Assembly: GCA_965220835.1 (NCBI GenBank)
Contig: OZ244842.1
Location: 2,108,001-2,172,000 of the forward strand
Reading direction: 5' to 3'
DNA length: 64,000 bases
Source of the DNA: Azophilus sp965220835
Lineage (GTDB): Bacteria > Pseudomonadota > Gammaproteobacteria > Pseudomonadales > Azotimanducaceae
The notes under the pieces are model-generated. The model saw nothing but the letters and a program-made list of their open reading frames with translations. It did no database searches and had not been told where the DNA came from. The translations under genes and the position numbers were made by a program. Positions 63,707 to 64,000 of the stretch are shown one piece after another. Positions within the stretch are counted from its first letter, which is position 1. Every line of letters starts with the position of its first letter.

Positions 63707-64000
63707 CTAGAAGCCATCTCGCAAATGACTCTTGGCCAGTATCATGAAGGCGGTGAGCTGCGGGAAGGCTCGAAAGTTCTCGGAATAGCACTCGAACCTC
63801 GTGATCAGCCGGCGACGGTTCTGCAGCCATGCGAACAGGCGCTCCACCTTCCAGCGTCGTTTGCAGCGCCGCGGTGGCCGCCCGTCCTGGGTGCTCGGCT
63901 TGACGCGGTTGCGCTTATGCTGGGCGGTCTGCAATTGCCATGACCTTGCAGCCCTCGCCCCGCTTGGTATTGCCGACCCCGGCCGCCCCTTTTGGCCGCG
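63707..64000 (-). pseudogene. IS5-family transposase remnant, truncated at the window edge
   Basis: Read on the minus strand, an upstream frame gives GNTKRGEGCKVMAIADR, the start of the catalytic DDE region of IS5-type transposases. It meets a stop and is joined, in another frame, to NRVKPSTQDGRPPRRCKRRW and KVERLFAWLQNRRRLITRFE, the C-terminal part. About 60 residues in between, with part of the catalytic core, are missing. So this is a dead element with an internal deletion. Its outer end lies beyond the window; inverted repeats were not identified. Confidence 0.75.

Noticed and set aside
1..64000. tRNA and rRNA genes
   Set aside because: I looked for T-arm signatures and rRNA-like conserved stretches and saw none; a tRNAscan-SE run could still find a short one.

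Overview
The window is a high-GC, densely coded stretch of a Gammaproteobacterium chromosome. The evidence is the lpxB-rnhB-dnaE-tilS order, a TIGR01782-type TonB-dependent receptor beside tryptophan-halogenase, SapC and cupin genes, a DUF5916 outer-membrane protein and an RND pump. The lifestyle looks aerobic, heterotrophic and probably marine or otherwise polysaccharide-rich; this is inferred from gene content only. I see no rRNA, tRNA or CRISPR array.

Layout. 1-0.8 kb: 5' part of a thiolase gene (minus). 0.9-3.95 kb: a small accessory island with two nearly identical double-CXXCG (SitI6/Gmx_para_CXXCG-like) genes as direct repeats around a HigBA-like toxin-antitoxin pair. 4.1-8.1 kb: a three-gene CoA-thioester operon (acyl-CoA dehydrogenase, NDP-forming acyl-CoA synthetase, CaiD-like hydratase). 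8.1-29.1 kb: a large beta-glucan (probably laminarin) utilisation locus. Its plus-strand half has a TonB receptor, two tryptophan-halogenase-like flavoproteins, SapC and a JmjC-like cupin, with a GPH sugar symporter divergent from it. Its minus-strand half has a LacI regulator, a TIM-barrel hydrolase, a GH3 beta-glucosidase, a LytS/LytTR two-component pair and a 1501-residue GH16 lipoprotein with repeated beta-sandwich modules. 29.2-36.2 kb: housekeeping operon lpxB-rnhB-dnaE-tilS (minus, without accA). 36.3-43.3 kb: carboxylesterase, single-chain acyl-CoA carboxylase, membrane-anchored coiled-coil protein and HtpX. 43.4-47.5 kb: an unrecognised 1362-residue membrane protein. 47.7-53.3 kb: Rieske oxygenase followed by an RND efflux adaptor and pump. 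53.5-56.2 kb: a degraded island with an HlyD remnant, a lipoprotein carrying two retropepsin-like lobes and a RelBE-like pair. 56.3-60.1 kb: DUF5916 outer-membrane protein and a TrkA-domain channel-like protein. 60.1-64 kb: a second Rieske oxygenase, a membrane HEXXH protein, a c-type cytochrome (c'/c-556), a cytochrome b561 and a broken IS5-family transposase at the edge.

How the parts fit. In the glucan locus the lipoprotein GH16 would cut polymer at the cell surface and the TonB receptor would import oligosaccharides. The TIM-barrel enzyme and GH3 would release glucose, the GPH symporter would move sugar across the inner membrane, and LacI plus the LytTR system would sense products.

The strongest unusual signal is short tandem repeats of several kinds. 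In-frame 21-bp repeats encode heptapeptides inside DnaE and at the N-terminus of the sensor kinase. An Asp-Gly microsatellite lies in GH16 and 11-residue repeats in the coiled-coil protein. A 14-bp array and a cluster of CTGTTCAGG/CCTGAACAG motifs lie in intergenic regions. The double-CXXCG duplication and the two-lobed aspartic-protease lipoprotein beside a broken HlyD gene are the other points most worth following.
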